Source of the DNA: Pseudomonas marincola | Lineage (GTDB): Bacteria > Pseudomonadota > Gammaproteobacteria > Pseudomonadales > Pseudomonadaceae | Direction of reading: 5' to 3' | Length of the DNA: 64,000 nt | Assembly (NCBI RefSeq): GCF_900116605.1 | Contig: NZ_FPBC01000008.1 | Span: forward strand, 62,001 to 126,000 | Part shown: one piece after another, positions 1 through 8,447 of the stretch | Position numbering within the stretch: the stretch's first letter is position 1 | Layout: each line of letters opens with the position of its first letter | Position numbers and translations under genes: made by a program | The notes under the pieces: generated by a model | What the model was told of the DNA's origin: nothing | Seen by the model: only the letters and a program-made list of their open reading frames with translations | The model's database searches: none

Positions 1-1308
1 CATGCCCCTTATTTCACCCGTAATCTGGTACTGCTGACCGACAACGACGGGCGTACCGGCATCGGTGAAGTGCCTGGCGGTGAGGGCATTCGTCAGGCAC
101 TGGAGCGCTGCCGCTCGCTGGTTATTGGCCAGCCGGTGGCACGCTACAACTTCATTCTCAACAGCCTGCGCCGCAGTATTGCCGGACGCGACGGCAGCGG
201 CCCGCAGACCACTCAGCATCAGGTAACGTCTGAGTCCGAAGCCGCTGTGCTCAAGCAGCCGCACGAAATCAATCTGCGCCTCGACAACGTCATCACAGCA
301 GTAGAAGCCGCCCTGCTCGACCTGCTCGGTCAGCACCTTGGTGTGCCGGTAGCCGAATTGCTCGGCAGCGGTCAGCAGCGTGATTCGGTGCCGATGCTGG
401 CCTATCTGTTTTACATCGGTGATCGCAACCGCACCGACTTGCCTTATCTGAGCGGCGATGACAGCCAGCACAGCTGGTATCACCTGCGTCATCAGGAAGC
501 TCTGACACCGCAGGCAATTGCCGATCTGGCCAGCGCCGCACACGCACGCTATGGCTTTAAAGACTTCAAGCTCAAAGGCGGCGTGATGCGCGGCGCGCAA
601 GAGATGCAAGCTGTAGCGGCAATCAAGGCGCGCTTCCCTGACTCACGCGTAACACTCGACCCGAACGGCGCCTGGTCATTGGCTGAGGCGATAGAGGTTT
701 GTCAGGGCCAGAACCATATTCTGGCGTATGCCGAAGACCCATGCGGGCCTGAAAATGGCTTTTCCGGCCGCGAGATCATGGCCGAGTTCAAGCGTGCCAC
801 CGGCATCCCGACGGCAACCAACATGGTCGCCACAGACTGGCGCCAGATGGGCCACTCGCTGCGCCTCGAGGCGGTCGACATTCCACTGGCAGATCCGCAC
901 TTCTGGACCCTGCAAGGCTCGGTTCGTCTCGCGCAGATGTGCGAAGAATTCGGCCTGACCTGGGGCTCGCATTCGAACAATCACTTCGATGTATCACTGG
1001 CCATGTTCACCCACGCCGCTGCCGCAGCACCTGGCCGTATCAGCGCAATCGACACCCACTGGATATGGCAGGAAGGCCAGGAACGCCTGACGCGTGAGCC
1101 GCTGCAGATTGTCGACGGCGAAGTGCGTGTTCCGCAGAAACCCGGTCTCGGTATCGAGCCCGACATCGACCGGATCATGCAGGCGCACGAGCTGTATCAG
1201 CAAGTCGCCAGCGGCGCCCGCGATGACGCCATGGCCATGCGCTATCTGGTGCCTGGCTGGCAGTACGACCCGAAAAAACCGAGCCTGGGCCGCGAGCCAG
1301 CCCTGTGA
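1..1308 (+). CDS. gudD: Glucarate dehydratase, 5' end cut by window
   Basis: Enolase-superfamily enzyme that dehydrates D-glucarate (and L-idarate) to 5-keto-4-deoxy-D-glucarate in the cytoplasm. The frame is open from base 1 (HAPYFTRN...), which aligns by memory with about residue 32 of the 446-residue E. coli GudD, so roughly 30 N-terminal codons lie outside the window. Visible signatures are the KLK base motif (KDFKLKGG), metal-ligand motifs LDPNGAW and AEDPCG, the TNM segment, and the His/Asp catalytic region SHSNNHFD. The C-terminus ([15 protein letters not shown]) also matches GudD. It precedes the transporter genes by about 100 nt and is probably part of the same aldarate operon. The related GudX paralogue is less likely because all catalytic motifs are intact. 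Confidence 0.93.
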   Translation, partial: HAPYFTRNLVLLTDNDGRTGIGEVPGGEGIRQALERCRSLVIGQPVARYNFILNSLRRSIAGRDGSGPQTTQHQVTSESEAAVLKQPHEINLRLDNVITAVEAALLDLLGQHLGVPVAELLGSGQQRDSVPMLAYLFYIGDRNRTDLPYLSGDDSQHSWYHLRHQEALTPQAIADLASAAHARYGFKDFKLKGGVMRGAQEMQAVAAIKARFPDSRVTLDPNGAWSLAEAIEVCQGQNHILAYAEDPCGPENGFSGREIMAEFKRATGIPTATNMVATDWRQMGHSLRLEAVDIPLADPHFWTLQGSVRLAQMCEEFGLTWGSHSNNHFDVSLAMFTHAAAAAPGRISAIDTHWIWQEGQERLTREPLQIVDGEVRVPQKPGLGIEPDIDRIMQAHELYQQVASGARDDAMAMRYLVPGWQYDPKKPSLGREPAL

Positions 1309-1406
1309 ATCAGGCTCACGCAACACTGCTCCACGGTGACATTTAGCACGAGCAAGAAAACACCTAATAAACACAAAAAACCAAGCTGTAGTTCTGGAGA
1401 ATGACA

Positions 1407-2378
1407 ATGAAAAAAACACTGTGCGCCTCCCTTATCGCCTCCTTTCTTTCGCTCACTGCTGGCGCAGCTGTTGCGGCTGATGCAGCAAACTGGCCGACTC
1501 GCCCAGTGCAGGTTGTGGTAATCGCCAATGCTGGCGGTGACACCGATTTCAACGCCCGGATGATGGCCAAGTACTTCACCAAGGTCACCGGAAAGTCGAT
1601 GGTCGTGACCAACGTCGCCGGCGGTGGCGGCACGCTGGCAGCCGAACAGGTTAAAGGTGCAGCCGCAGACGGCAACACCATCCTGTTCACCCACACCGGC
1701 CAGCTGATTGTTAACGAAGTGGCAGGTTTGAGCGAAGACAGCTACGACGCATTCGATATTTCCTGCATCGCCGGCGTCGATAAAGGCGCGGTGTTTGTAT
1801 CGGGCAAAAGCTCGGGTATCGACACCCTCGATCAGTTGATCACGAAAGCCAAAGCTGAGCCCAACACCATCACCTACGGCACTGAAATGGGCAGCTTTTC
1901 CCACCTGCAAGGTCTGATGTTCGAGAAGCTTTCGGGCACCGATCTGAAGCTGGTCGACAGCGGCACCGTATCGGAAAAGATCGTTGCCCTGCTCGGCAAG
2001 CGCATCGATCTGGGCGCCATCAGCTACGGCTCGGTTCAAGACTACGTGACCAGCGGCAAGATGAGCGCACTGGGCCAGCCTAACGAAGAGCGTAACGCCC
2101 TGCTCGGCGACATCAAGACCTTCAAGGAACAGGGTGTTGATCTGGTGATCGACAAGCCTTACGTGGTGGCCTTCCCGAAAGGCACAGACCCGGCGATCGT
2201 CGCCAAAATGGCGGACGTGATGAAGCAGATCACCGAGCAACCGGAATACGCCGAAGAACTGAAAAAATCCTTCAAGCAACCGGTTAGCTACTACGGCACC
2301 GAAGAAGCCAAGGCAATCCTGAGCAAGAGCCGCGACACGTACATGCAATTCAAGGATGAGCTGCGTCAAACCAAGTAA
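1407..2378 (+). CDS. Tripartite tricarboxylate transporter substrate-binding protein (TctC family)
   Basis: Periplasmic solute-binding subunit of a TTT transporter, 323 residues. Residues 1-24 form a signal peptide (MKKTLCASLIASFLSLTAGA..., cleavage near AVAA). The mature part opens with WPTRPVQVVVIANAGGDTD, the typical start of the TctC/Bug fold. An ATG six nt upstream (1401) is also possible, but the TGGAG ribosome site at 1395-1399 is too close to it and well spaced for 1407. TctB and TctA genes follow. Family members bind carboxylates such as citrate; lying between glucarate and galactarate dehydratases, this one is inferred to bind a C6 aldarate. Confidence 0.9.
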   Translation: MKKTLCASLIASFLSLTAGAAVAADAANWPTRPVQVVVIANAGGDTDFNARMMAKYFTKVTGKSMVVTNVAGGGGTLAAEQVKGAAADGNTILFTHTGQLIVNEVAGLSEDSYDAFDISCIAGVDKGAVFVSGKSSGIDTLDQLITKAKAEPNTITYGTEMGSFSHLQGLMFEKLSGTDLKLVDSGTVSEKIVALLGKRIDLGAISYGSVQDYVTSGKMSALGQPNEERNALLGDIKTFKEQGVDLVIDKPYVVAFPKGTDPAIVAKMADVMKQITEQPEYAEELKKSFKQPVSYYGTEEAKAILSKSRDTYMQFKDELRQTK

Positions 2379-2389
2379 TCCCGCAACAA

Positions 2390-2420
2390 GCCGGGTGCGC
2401 CCGAATGGTGAGCGCCCGGC
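2390..2420 (+). terminator. Intercistronic hairpin between the tctC- and tctB-type genes
   Basis: Inverted repeat GCCGGG-t-GCGC (2390-2400) and GCGCCCGGC (2412-2420) with an 11-nt loop, starting 11 nt after the tctC-type stop codon. No U-run follows, so it is more likely an mRNA-stabilising or partial attenuation hairpin, which would let the binding protein be made in excess over the membrane subunits. Confidence 0.55.
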
Positions 2421-2452
2421 TGCTCTGTCCTGACGATTAAAGAGGATCCACC

Positions 2453-2926
2453 ATGGATACCTGCAAAAGAAACGAGTTGCTGATCGGTCTGACGATGCTC
2501 GGCGCCGGCCTGGGCTACTTGTTCATGACCCTGCAATTGCCGAGAAGAGGCTTCGTCGATTCAGCCTTCGTGCCTTACATCCTGTCAGCCGTTTTGTGTC
2601 TGCTGGGCGTTCTGCAACTGCTGGCCTGGAAAAAACTGCCTAAGCCAACCGCAGGTGCAGCGGTTGAAAAAGAGTCGATTGATTACCTCACCGTTATTAA
2701 AAGCTTCGCCTTGGTCATCATCTACGTGGCCCTGCTGGAAACCGTCGGTTTCCCGATCATGACCGCCCTGTACCTGTATGTGCAGTTCCTCGTATTGACC
2801 CCTCTCGATCAGAAAGCCAATCACCTGCTGTATGCCGGGATCGCGCTGGTGTCGAGTGCGTCGATCTACTTCCTGTTCCGCGAGAGCTTCGATCTGTTGC
2901 TGCCCGCAGGCTTACTGAATTTCTAG
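2453..2926 (+). CDS. Tripartite tricarboxylate transporter small membrane subunit (TctB family)
   Basis: Small integral membrane subunit of the TTT transporter, 157 residues, the usual size for TctB. Four hydrophobic segments are visible: about residues 10-25, 38-55, 78-97 and 105-150 (the last probably two helices). The start ATG follows GAGGATCCACC. It lies between the binding-protein and TctA genes, the standard TctCBA order, and is assigned as much by this context and topology as by sequence, since TctB proteins diverge quickly. Confidence 0.87.
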   Translation: MDTCKRNELLIGLTMLGAGLGYLFMTLQLPRRGFVDSAFVPYILSAVLCLLGVLQLLAWKKLPKPTAGAAVEKESIDYLTVIKSFALVIIYVALLETVGFPIMTALYLYVQFLVLTPLDQKANHLLYAGIALVSSASIYFLFRESFDLLLPAGLLNF

Positions 2927-2935
2927 GAGACGGCG

Positions 2936-4456
2936 ATGATTGAACTCCTGCAACAAGGCTTCGGCGCCGTATTCTCGCCCTATATATTCGTGCTGATCAC
3001 CCTGGGCGTCGCCGTCGGCATCGTCTTCGGTGCAGTGCCCGGCCTTTCGGCCACCATGGCCATCGCCTTGTGCTTGCCGCTGACCTATACCATGGGCCCG
3101 GCTGCTGGCTTGTCGCTGTTGGTTGCACTGTTTATCGGGGCAACGTCTGGCGGACTCATATCGGCGATATTGCTCAATATTCCGGGAACGCCCTCATCGA
3201 TTGCGACCACCTTCGACGGCGCGCCAATGATGCGCCAGGGCCTGGGCGTTAAAGCCCTGGGACTTGGCGTGGTGTTCTCGTTTCTGGGGACTATTTTCAG
3301 TATTGGTGCACTGATGTTCATTGCCCCAATGCTGGCCGATATTGCCCTGAGTTTTGGCCCGCACGAATACTTCGCGATTGCCGTTTTCTCGCTCACGCTG
3401 ATCGCCACGCTGTCCACCGGCTCCCTGGTAAAAGGCTTGTTTGCAGGCGCGCTGGGCTTTGCTTTCTCAACCGTCGGCATCGCCCCGGTTGAGGCCGTAC
3501 GACGCTTTACCTTTGATCACCCGAGCCTGAACGGCGGCTTTGCCATGCTCACGGTGATGATCGGCATGTTCGCCGTGGCCGAGGTGCTCAAGTTTGCTGA
3601 AAAAGGCCGCTCGGCTGATCGCGCCAAGCCGCAGAACATCAGCATGAAAGGCATCAAGGGTTTCGGTTTCTCGATCAAGGAATTCATCTTCCAGATCCCT
3701 AACGCCACGCGTTCAGCCCTGATCGGTGTTGGCATCGGCATTTTGCCGGGCATTGGCGCCGGCACCTCGAACATCGTCTCGTACATCGCCGCCAAGAAAC
3801 GTTCAAAAACCCCGGAGATGTTCGGTAAAGGCGCACCAGAAGGTGTGGTTGCCAGTGAAACGGCGAACAATGCCGGTATCGGCGGCGCGATGATTCCGCT
3901 ACTGACCCTGGGCATTCCGGGTGATACCACCACGGCGATCCTGCTGGGCGGTTTCATGATCCATGGTATTCAGCCAGGTCCGTTGCTGTTCCTTACCCAG
4001 GGCGATTTGGTCTACACCATTTTCGCCGCGCTGCTTCTGGCCTCGGTGTTGATGCTGTTTCTCGAATTCTTCGGTTTGCGCATCTTTATCAAGCTGTTGT
4101 CGATACCCAAGCACATCTTGCTGCCGATTATTCTGGTGCTCTGCGTGGTCGGTGCGTTCGGCCTTAACAGCCGGGTCTTCGATGTCTGGGCGATGATGCT
4201 ATTTGGCTTGCTTGGCTACGGATTCGTCAAAGGCGGCCTGCCAATTGCTCCGTTCATTATTGGTTTCATCCTCGGACCGATGGCCGAAACCAACTTGCGC
4301 CGTGGCCTGATGTTGTCTGACGGCAACTTCATGGGCTTCCTCAGCAACCCGATTTCCGCAGCCTTCCTGGCACTCGCGGCGCTGTCAGTGTCCTGGCATT
4401 TGGTTACTGCACTGCGCGGCAAAAAAGACGGCGTTGCTCAGCTTATGAGCAGCTAA
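2936..4456 (+). CDS. Tripartite tricarboxylate transporter large permease (TctA family)
   Basis: Large channel-forming permease of the TTT system, 506 residues with about 12 membrane segments. TctA hallmarks are visible: GAVPGLSATMAIALCLPLTY near residue 30, GGLISAILLNIPGTPSS near residue 70, and the second repeat-type motif GILPGIGAGTSNIVSYI around residue 265, with ASETANNAGIGGAMIPLLTLGIPGD just after. Start ATG has GGAGA nine nt upstream and is 9 nt past the TctB stop, so the two are co-translated. Transport is proton or sodium coupled in this family. Substrate is inferred as an aldarate from the flanking dehydratases. Confidence 0.93.
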   Translation: MIELLQQGFGAVFSPYIFVLITLGVAVGIVFGAVPGLSATMAIALCLPLTYTMGPAAGLSLLVALFIGATSGGLISAILLNIPGTPSSIATTFDGAPMMRQGLGVKALGLGVVFSFLGTIFSIGALMFIAPMLADIALSFGPHEYFAIAVFSLTLIATLSTGSLVKGLFAGALGFAFSTVGIAPVEAVRRFTFDHPSLNGGFAMLTVMIGMFAVAEVLKFAEKGRSADRAKPQNISMKGIKGFGFSIKEFIFQIPNATRSALIGVGIGILPGIGAGTSNIVSYIAAKKRSKTPEMFGKGAPEGVVASETANNAGIGGAMIPLLTLGIPGDTTTAILLGGFMIHGIQPGPLLFLTQGDLVYTIFAALLLASVLMLFLEFFGLRIFIKLLSIPKHILLPIILVLCVVGAFGLNSRVFDVWAMMLFGLLGYGFVKGGLPIAPFIIGFILGPMAETNLRRGLMLSDGNFMGFLSNPISAAFLALAALSVSWHLVTALRGKKDGVAQLMSS

Positions 4457-4499
4457 GCGCTCAACCTCTCCGCAGTTCATCAATTTGCACCCCAACCCT

Positions 4500-4529
4500 G
4501 CTGTGACAACGCCCCAACGTTGTTACAGC
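4500..4529 (+). terminator. Intercistronic hairpin before the talarate/galactarate dehydratase gene
   Basis: A 12-nt arm (4500-4511, GCTGTGACAACG) and its near-complement (4518-4529, CGTTGTTACAGC, one mismatch) with a 6-nt loop. No U-tract follows, so it may modulate mRNA stability rather than end transcription. Confidence 0.45.
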
Positions 4530-4576
4530 ACGGGCAACGCTGCCCTTCAAAACGCTACATCCACGGGAGAATCAGC

Positions 4577-5734
4577 ATGCAAGACCTGAAAAACAACACG
4601 TCTGGTGATGATGATCAAATTGACTGGGTTCGCGTCGCTTCGGTATTTGTGCCGCTCGCCAATCCCATCAGTGACGCCAAAGTTCTCACGGGCCGGCAGA
4701 AGCCGATGACCGAGATCGCCATTCTGGTGGTCGAAATCGAAACCAAAGACGGTCATCGTGGCCTTGGCTTCAGCTATTCAAAACGCGCAGGCGGCCCCGG
4801 CCAGTTTGCCCATGCCAAGGAACTCGCTCCGGTACTGATCGGAGAAAACCCCAGCGACATCGCCAAGTTGTGGGACAAGCTGTGCTGGGCCGGCGCCTCG
4901 GTCGGTCGCAGCGGCCTGGCAACTCAAGCCATCGGCGCTTTCGACGTGGCCCTCTGGGATCTCAAAGCCAAGCGCGCCAACCTGTCACTGGCTCGCCTGC
5001 TCGGAGCTCATCGCGATTCTGTGCAGTGCTACAACACCTCGGGCGGCTTCCTGCACACCCCGCTCGAGCAGTTGATGATCAACACCGATATCTCGCGCGA
5101 AAAAGGCATTGGCGGCATCAAGCTTAAAGTCGGCCAGCCCGATCAGGCGCTGGATCTGCACCGCGTCAGCAGCATCCGCAAACATCTCGGCGACGCCTTC
5201 CCGTTAATGGTCGACGCCAACCAGCAATGGGACCGGCCAACCGCCCAGCGCATGTGCCGCCAGCTGGAACAGTACAACCTGATCTGGATTGAAGAGCCGC
5301 TCGACTGCTACGACGCCCAAGGCCATGCCATGCTCGCGCAGCAGTTCGACACACCAATCGCCACTGGCGAAATGCTCACCAGCGTTGCCGAACACTGGGA
5401 GTTCATCAAACAGGGTGGCGCTGACTATCTGATGCCGGATGCGCCGCGCATTGGCGGCATCACGCCTTATCTGAAAGTCCAGGCTCTGGCCGAACACAAC
5501 GGCATGATGATTGCGCCGCACTTCGCCATGGAACTGCATATCCATCTGGCGGCCACCTACAGTCGCGAGCCCTGGGTCGAGCATTTCGAATGGCTTGAGC
5601 CGCTGTTTAACGAACGCATGGAAACCCGCGATGGCCGCATGCTGGTGCCAACCCGGCCAGGCCTTGGCTTGTCGCTGAGTGAACAGAGCGCACGCTGGAC
5701 CGCACAGGAATTCACTGCGGGCAATCGCCCGTAG
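4577..5734 (+). CDS. L-talarate/galactarate dehydratase
   Basis: Mandelate-racemase-like enolase-superfamily enzyme, 385 residues, matching the TalrD/GalrD dehydratase of Salmonella closely by recall: SDAKVLTGRQKP, GFSYSKRAGG, LLGAHRDSVQCYNTSGGF and FPLMVDANQQWDR are near-identical. Catalytic features seen are KLK in GIGGIKLKVG, the metal ligands VDANQQW, WIEEPLD and ATGEML, and the general-acid His in IAPHFAMELH. It dehydrates galactarate or L-talarate to the same 5-keto-4-deoxy-glucarate made by GudD. The frame is open upstream to 4520, but ATG 4577 is preferred: GGGAG lies 8 nt before it and the protein start matches the family. Confidence 0.9.
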   Translation: MQDLKNNTSGDDDQIDWVRVASVFVPLANPISDAKVLTGRQKPMTEIAILVVEIETKDGHRGLGFSYSKRAGGPGQFAHAKELAPVLIGENPSDIAKLWDKLCWAGASVGRSGLATQAIGAFDVALWDLKAKRANLSLARLLGAHRDSVQCYNTSGGFLHTPLEQLMINTDISREKGIGGIKLKVGQPDQALDLHRVSSIRKHLGDAFPLMVDANQQWDRPTAQRMCRQLEQYNLIWIEEPLDCYDAQGHAMLAQQFDTPIATGEMLTSVAEHWEFIKQGGADYLMPDAPRIGGITPYLKVQALAEHNGMMIAPHFAMELHIHLAATYSREPWVEHFEWLEPLFNERMETRDGRMLVPTRPGLGLSLSEQSARWTAQEFTAGNRP

Positions 5735-5798
5735 CACCCCACACCTGCTGGTTGCAGGCGGCCAACACCAAGCGCAACCGGCAGCACAGGAGACCGCG

Positions 5799-7232
5799 AT
5801 GAGCCTCGCCACAAGCCCCGAATTTATTCGCCGTATCCAAAGCATCGTCGGCAGCGCCGGACTGGTGCAAGACCCCGAGCGCATGCACAGTTATCTGGTC
5901 GACTGGCGCAACGCCTACACAGGCAATGCAGCATTGATCGTCCGCCCGGCCAATACCGAAGAGGTCGCGGCGGTGGTGCGCCTGTGCCATGAGGCAAACG
6001 TCGCACTCGTACCGCAGGGTGGGAACACCGGTTTATGCGGCGGCTCGATCCCCGATGCAACCGGCCAGCAAGTGGTGCTGTCGCTCACCCGTATGACGCG
6101 CATCCGCGAGATCGACCCGGCCAACGCGACCATCACGGTCGAGGCCGGAGTCATTCTGCAGCAGTTGCAACAAGCCGCCAGCGAAGCTGGGCGTCTGTTC
6201 CCGTTGTCGCTGGGTGCCGAGGGCAGTTGCACAGTGGGCGGCAACCTCGCGACCAATGCGGGCGGAACCGCTGTTCTGCGTTATGGCAACATGCGCGAAC
6301 TGACTCTGGGCATAGAGGTTGTGCTGCCTGACGGGCGTATCTGGAATGGCCTGCGCGGCCTTCGCAAAGACAACACCGGCTACGACCTCAAGCACCTGTT
6401 TATCGGCTCGGAGGGCACGCTCGGCATCATCACCGCTGCTGTACTCAAGCTGTTCCCCGCCACCCACAGCATGGCCACTGCCTGGGTTGCTCTGCCCTCA
6501 CCAGAAGCGGCGATCGAGCTAATCAGCCATATTCGCGGAGTCTGCGCCGATCGCCTGACCGGCTTCGAGATGATGTCGCGGCAAAGCCTAGAGTTTGTCT
6601 TGAGCCATGTCGCCGGCTGTCGTGACCCGCTGACCAGCGAGCAACCGTGGTATGCGCTGATCGAGTTACGCGACACGATCAGCGATGCGCCACTCACCGA
6701 GCTGCTTGAAACCTGCCTCGGTCATGCATTTGAGCAGGGCTTGGTGGTCGATGCCGTGATCGCCAGCAATGACAGCCAAGCCGCCGCATTATGGGGCCTG
6801 CGCGAGGGCATTTCAGAGGCGCAGAACCATGAAGGGCCGAGCCTCAAACATGACATCAGCGTCCCGGTAAGCCAGATACCCGCGTTTATCGAACGCACGG
6901 ATAAAGCCCTGCAAGCCACATTCCCGGGCGTGCGAATCGTCTCGTACGGGCACATTGGCGACGGCAATTTGCACTACAACATCAGCAAACCGGTGGGCGC
7001 CGACGATGTTGCATTCAAGGCCAACGAGCTGGCGATCATGGATATCATTTATCAGAGGACCGGCGAGTTTAACGGCAGCATCAGCGCCGAGCATGGCCTG
7101 GGGCAGTCGAAGCCAGCTGCGGCGGTGCGTTTCAAGGACCCGCTGGAGATCGAACTGATGCGCGCGATCAAACGCACGCTGGACCCAACCGGGCTAATGA
7201 ACCCGGGCAAAGTATTTGCCGCCGAACAGTAA
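5799..7232 (+). CDS. FAD-binding oxidase, GlcD/D-2-hydroxyacid dehydrogenase family
   Basis: 477-residue flavoprotein of the vanillyl-alcohol-oxidase fold. The PP-loop FAD motif LVPQGGNTGLCGGS lies near residue 72, EGSCTVGGNLATNAGG near 145 and FIGSEGTLGIIT near 205. The C-terminal cap carries HIGDGNLHYN and SAEHGLGQSK, typical of D-lactate, D-2-hydroxyglutarate and glycolate dehydrogenases. ATG 5799 is chosen over the upstream in-frame start at 5679 because CAGGAGA lies directly before it and the upstream part overlaps the dehydratase gene. It is the last gene of the aldarate set, so a D-2-hydroxyacid such as D-glycerate or a related intermediate is a plausible substrate. The exact substrate cannot be read from sequence. 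Confidence 0.85.
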   Translation: MSLATSPEFIRRIQSIVGSAGLVQDPERMHSYLVDWRNAYTGNAALIVRPANTEEVAAVVRLCHEANVALVPQGGNTGLCGGSIPDATGQQVVLSLTRMTRIREIDPANATITVEAGVILQQLQQAASEAGRLFPLSLGAEGSCTVGGNLATNAGGTAVLRYGNMRELTLGIEVVLPDGRIWNGLRGLRKDNTGYDLKHLFIGSEGTLGIITAAVLKLFPATHSMATAWVALPSPEAAIELISHIRGVCADRLTGFEMMSRQSLEFVLSHVAGCRDPLTSEQPWYALIELRDTISDAPLTELLETCLGHAFEQGLVVDAVIASNDSQAAALWGLREGISEAQNHEGPSLKHDISVPVSQIPAFIERTDKALQATFPGVRIVSYGHIGDGNLHYNISKPVGADDVAFKANELAIMDIIYQRTGEFNGSISAEHGLGQSKPAAAVRFKDPLEIELMRAIKRTLDPTGLMNPGKVFAAEQ

Positions 7233-7240
7233 CCGCACAG

Positions 7241-7276
7241 GCGCGTGAGCACCTGCGACGGCACATGCTCACGCGC
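7241..7276. terminator. Bidirectional hairpin between convergent genes
   Basis: Perfect 11-bp inverted repeat GCGCGTGAGCA (7241-7251) / TGCTCACGCGC (7266-7276) between the ends of the FAD-dehydrogenase gene and the opposing GntR gene. There is no clear U-tract, but the position fits a shared terminator. Confidence 0.55.
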
Positions 7277-7303
7277 TGTCTGCTGGCTTTGCGTATGGAG
7301 AAA

Positions 7304-8059
7304 TCAGGCGTTCAGGGCTTCGGCTTCGGCCGCTTCGTGGGCCTGACGCAGACGTTCGCGGCTGTTGGTCAGGTGCAAACGCATGGCGGCGCGTGCTGCT
7401 TCCGGGTCCTGACGGGCAATCGACTCATAAATCTGCTCATGCTCACGGCCCAGACGCGCCATGTAATGCGCCTGATCATCATGGGCAATGCTCGCCGAAT
7501 TGACGCGGGTACGCGGGATAATACTGGTGCCCAAGTGCATCATGATATCGGTGAAGTAGCGATTACCGGTGGCCTCAGATATCAGTAAATGAAACTTGAA
7601 GTCCGAAGCGACAGCGTCACCGGTCTGCGAGGTGGCATCTTCCAGCGCATCGAGCGCTTCGCGCATTCCCTTGAGCTGCTCGTCACTGCGGCGCTGCGCA
7701 GCAAGACCGGCTGACTCGACCTCAAGGCTGATACGAAACTCAAGCACCGCCAACACTTCACGCAAGGTGACGATAGTCGCCGGATCAATGCGGAAACCGC
7801 TGGGGCTGGGCGTGTCGAGCACGAAAGTGCCGATACCGTGGCGGGTTTCAACCAGACCGGCCGCCTGCAGGCGTGACAAGGCTTCGCGCACAACTGTGCG
7901 ACTCACGCCCTGAGCCTCCATGATCGCCGACTCGGTAGGCAACTTGTCGCCACGCTTGATCAGACCCTCACGAATCTGCTCGGAGAGTTCGGCAACCAGC
8001 TCTTGCGCAAGACTGCGATGCTTGCGACGAGTACGCGGCGGCGGAGTCTGAGTATCCAT
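7304..8059 (-). CDS. GntR-family transcriptional regulator, FCD subgroup
   Basis: 251-residue DNA-binding regulator. The N-terminal winged helix (about residues 18-85) contains GDKLPTESAIMEAQGVSRTVVREALSRL split over the recognition helix, and GIGTFV closes the wing. The C-terminal all-helical FCD domain (about 95-230) carries the metal-ligand pattern DFKFHLLI, later REHEQIYESI and RLHLTNSRERL. FCD regulators sense carboxylate or sugar-acid ligands and usually repress. It converges on the aldarate operon and most likely controls it, though the operon promoter lies outside the window. ATG at 8059 is the only convincing start. Confidence 0.9.
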   Translation of the reverse strand: MDTQTPPPRTRRKHRSLAQELVAELSEQIREGLIKRGDKLPTESAIMEAQGVSRTVVREALSRLQAAGLVETRHGIGTFVLDTPSPSGFRIDPATIVTLREVLAVLEFRISLEVESAGLAAQRRSDEQLKGMREALDALEDATSQTGDAVASDFKFHLLISEATGNRYFTDIMMHLGTSIIPRTRVNSASIAHDDQAHYMARLGREHEQIYESIARQDPEAARAAMRLHLTNSRERLRQAHEAAEAEALNA

Positions 8060-8345
8060 AACGGCTTATATTCTCAACATTAATTGTGGGGTTAAGCATA
8101 TCGCAGCAGTCGTACGATGACATCATTAAAAAGGCATCATTTATTATAAATAAAGGACATTCTGCGTAATACGAATCAGCTACAGGGCAATAAAGACGGG
8201 CAATACCGCAAAGATGCCATATTCACAGGTGATTACGATATCAGACGATAGAAGTGGTTTCTGCGCAGGTCGATCATCTGCCAGAGGCCAGACCGAGGAA
8301 TAACCCAACCTGTGTCCCCGGCCCTGCGGCAACAACTTGAAGCAG
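8060..8345. other. Intergenic region upstream of the GntR gene
   Basis: About 290 bases with no credible gene. It should hold the promoter of the GntR gene (transcribed leftward). An AT-rich stretch with TTTAT-t-ATAAA symmetry lies near 8140-8150, and an 8-nt palindrome TCGTACGA at 8110-8117 could be an autoregulatory half or core site. No second copy was found near the catabolic genes in this window, so the operator assignment stays open. Confidence 0.4.
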
Positions 8346-8393
8346 CTAATTAAAACCCCGGTTTGCGCAGATATCCGCTGCGCACTCTCGGGG
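8346..8393 (-). terminator. Rho-independent terminator of the Gly/His-rich protein gene
   Basis: Read on the minus strand, nested inverted repeats CCCCG (8389-8393) / CGGGG (8356-8360) and GCGCAG (8378-8383) / CTGCGC (8365-8370) are followed by TTTTAATTA. The element starts 55 nt after the stop of the minus-strand glycine-rich gene. Confidence 0.75.
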
Positions 8394-8447
8394 CTGGATT
8401 CATCGCATAAACCTGCGAATGAGGCCTGTTAACTTATGTGCGGGCAA

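Noticed and set aside
1242..2369. 375-codon open frame opposite the tctC-type gene
   Set aside because: Antisense shadow; the plus strand has a signal peptide and clear family match.
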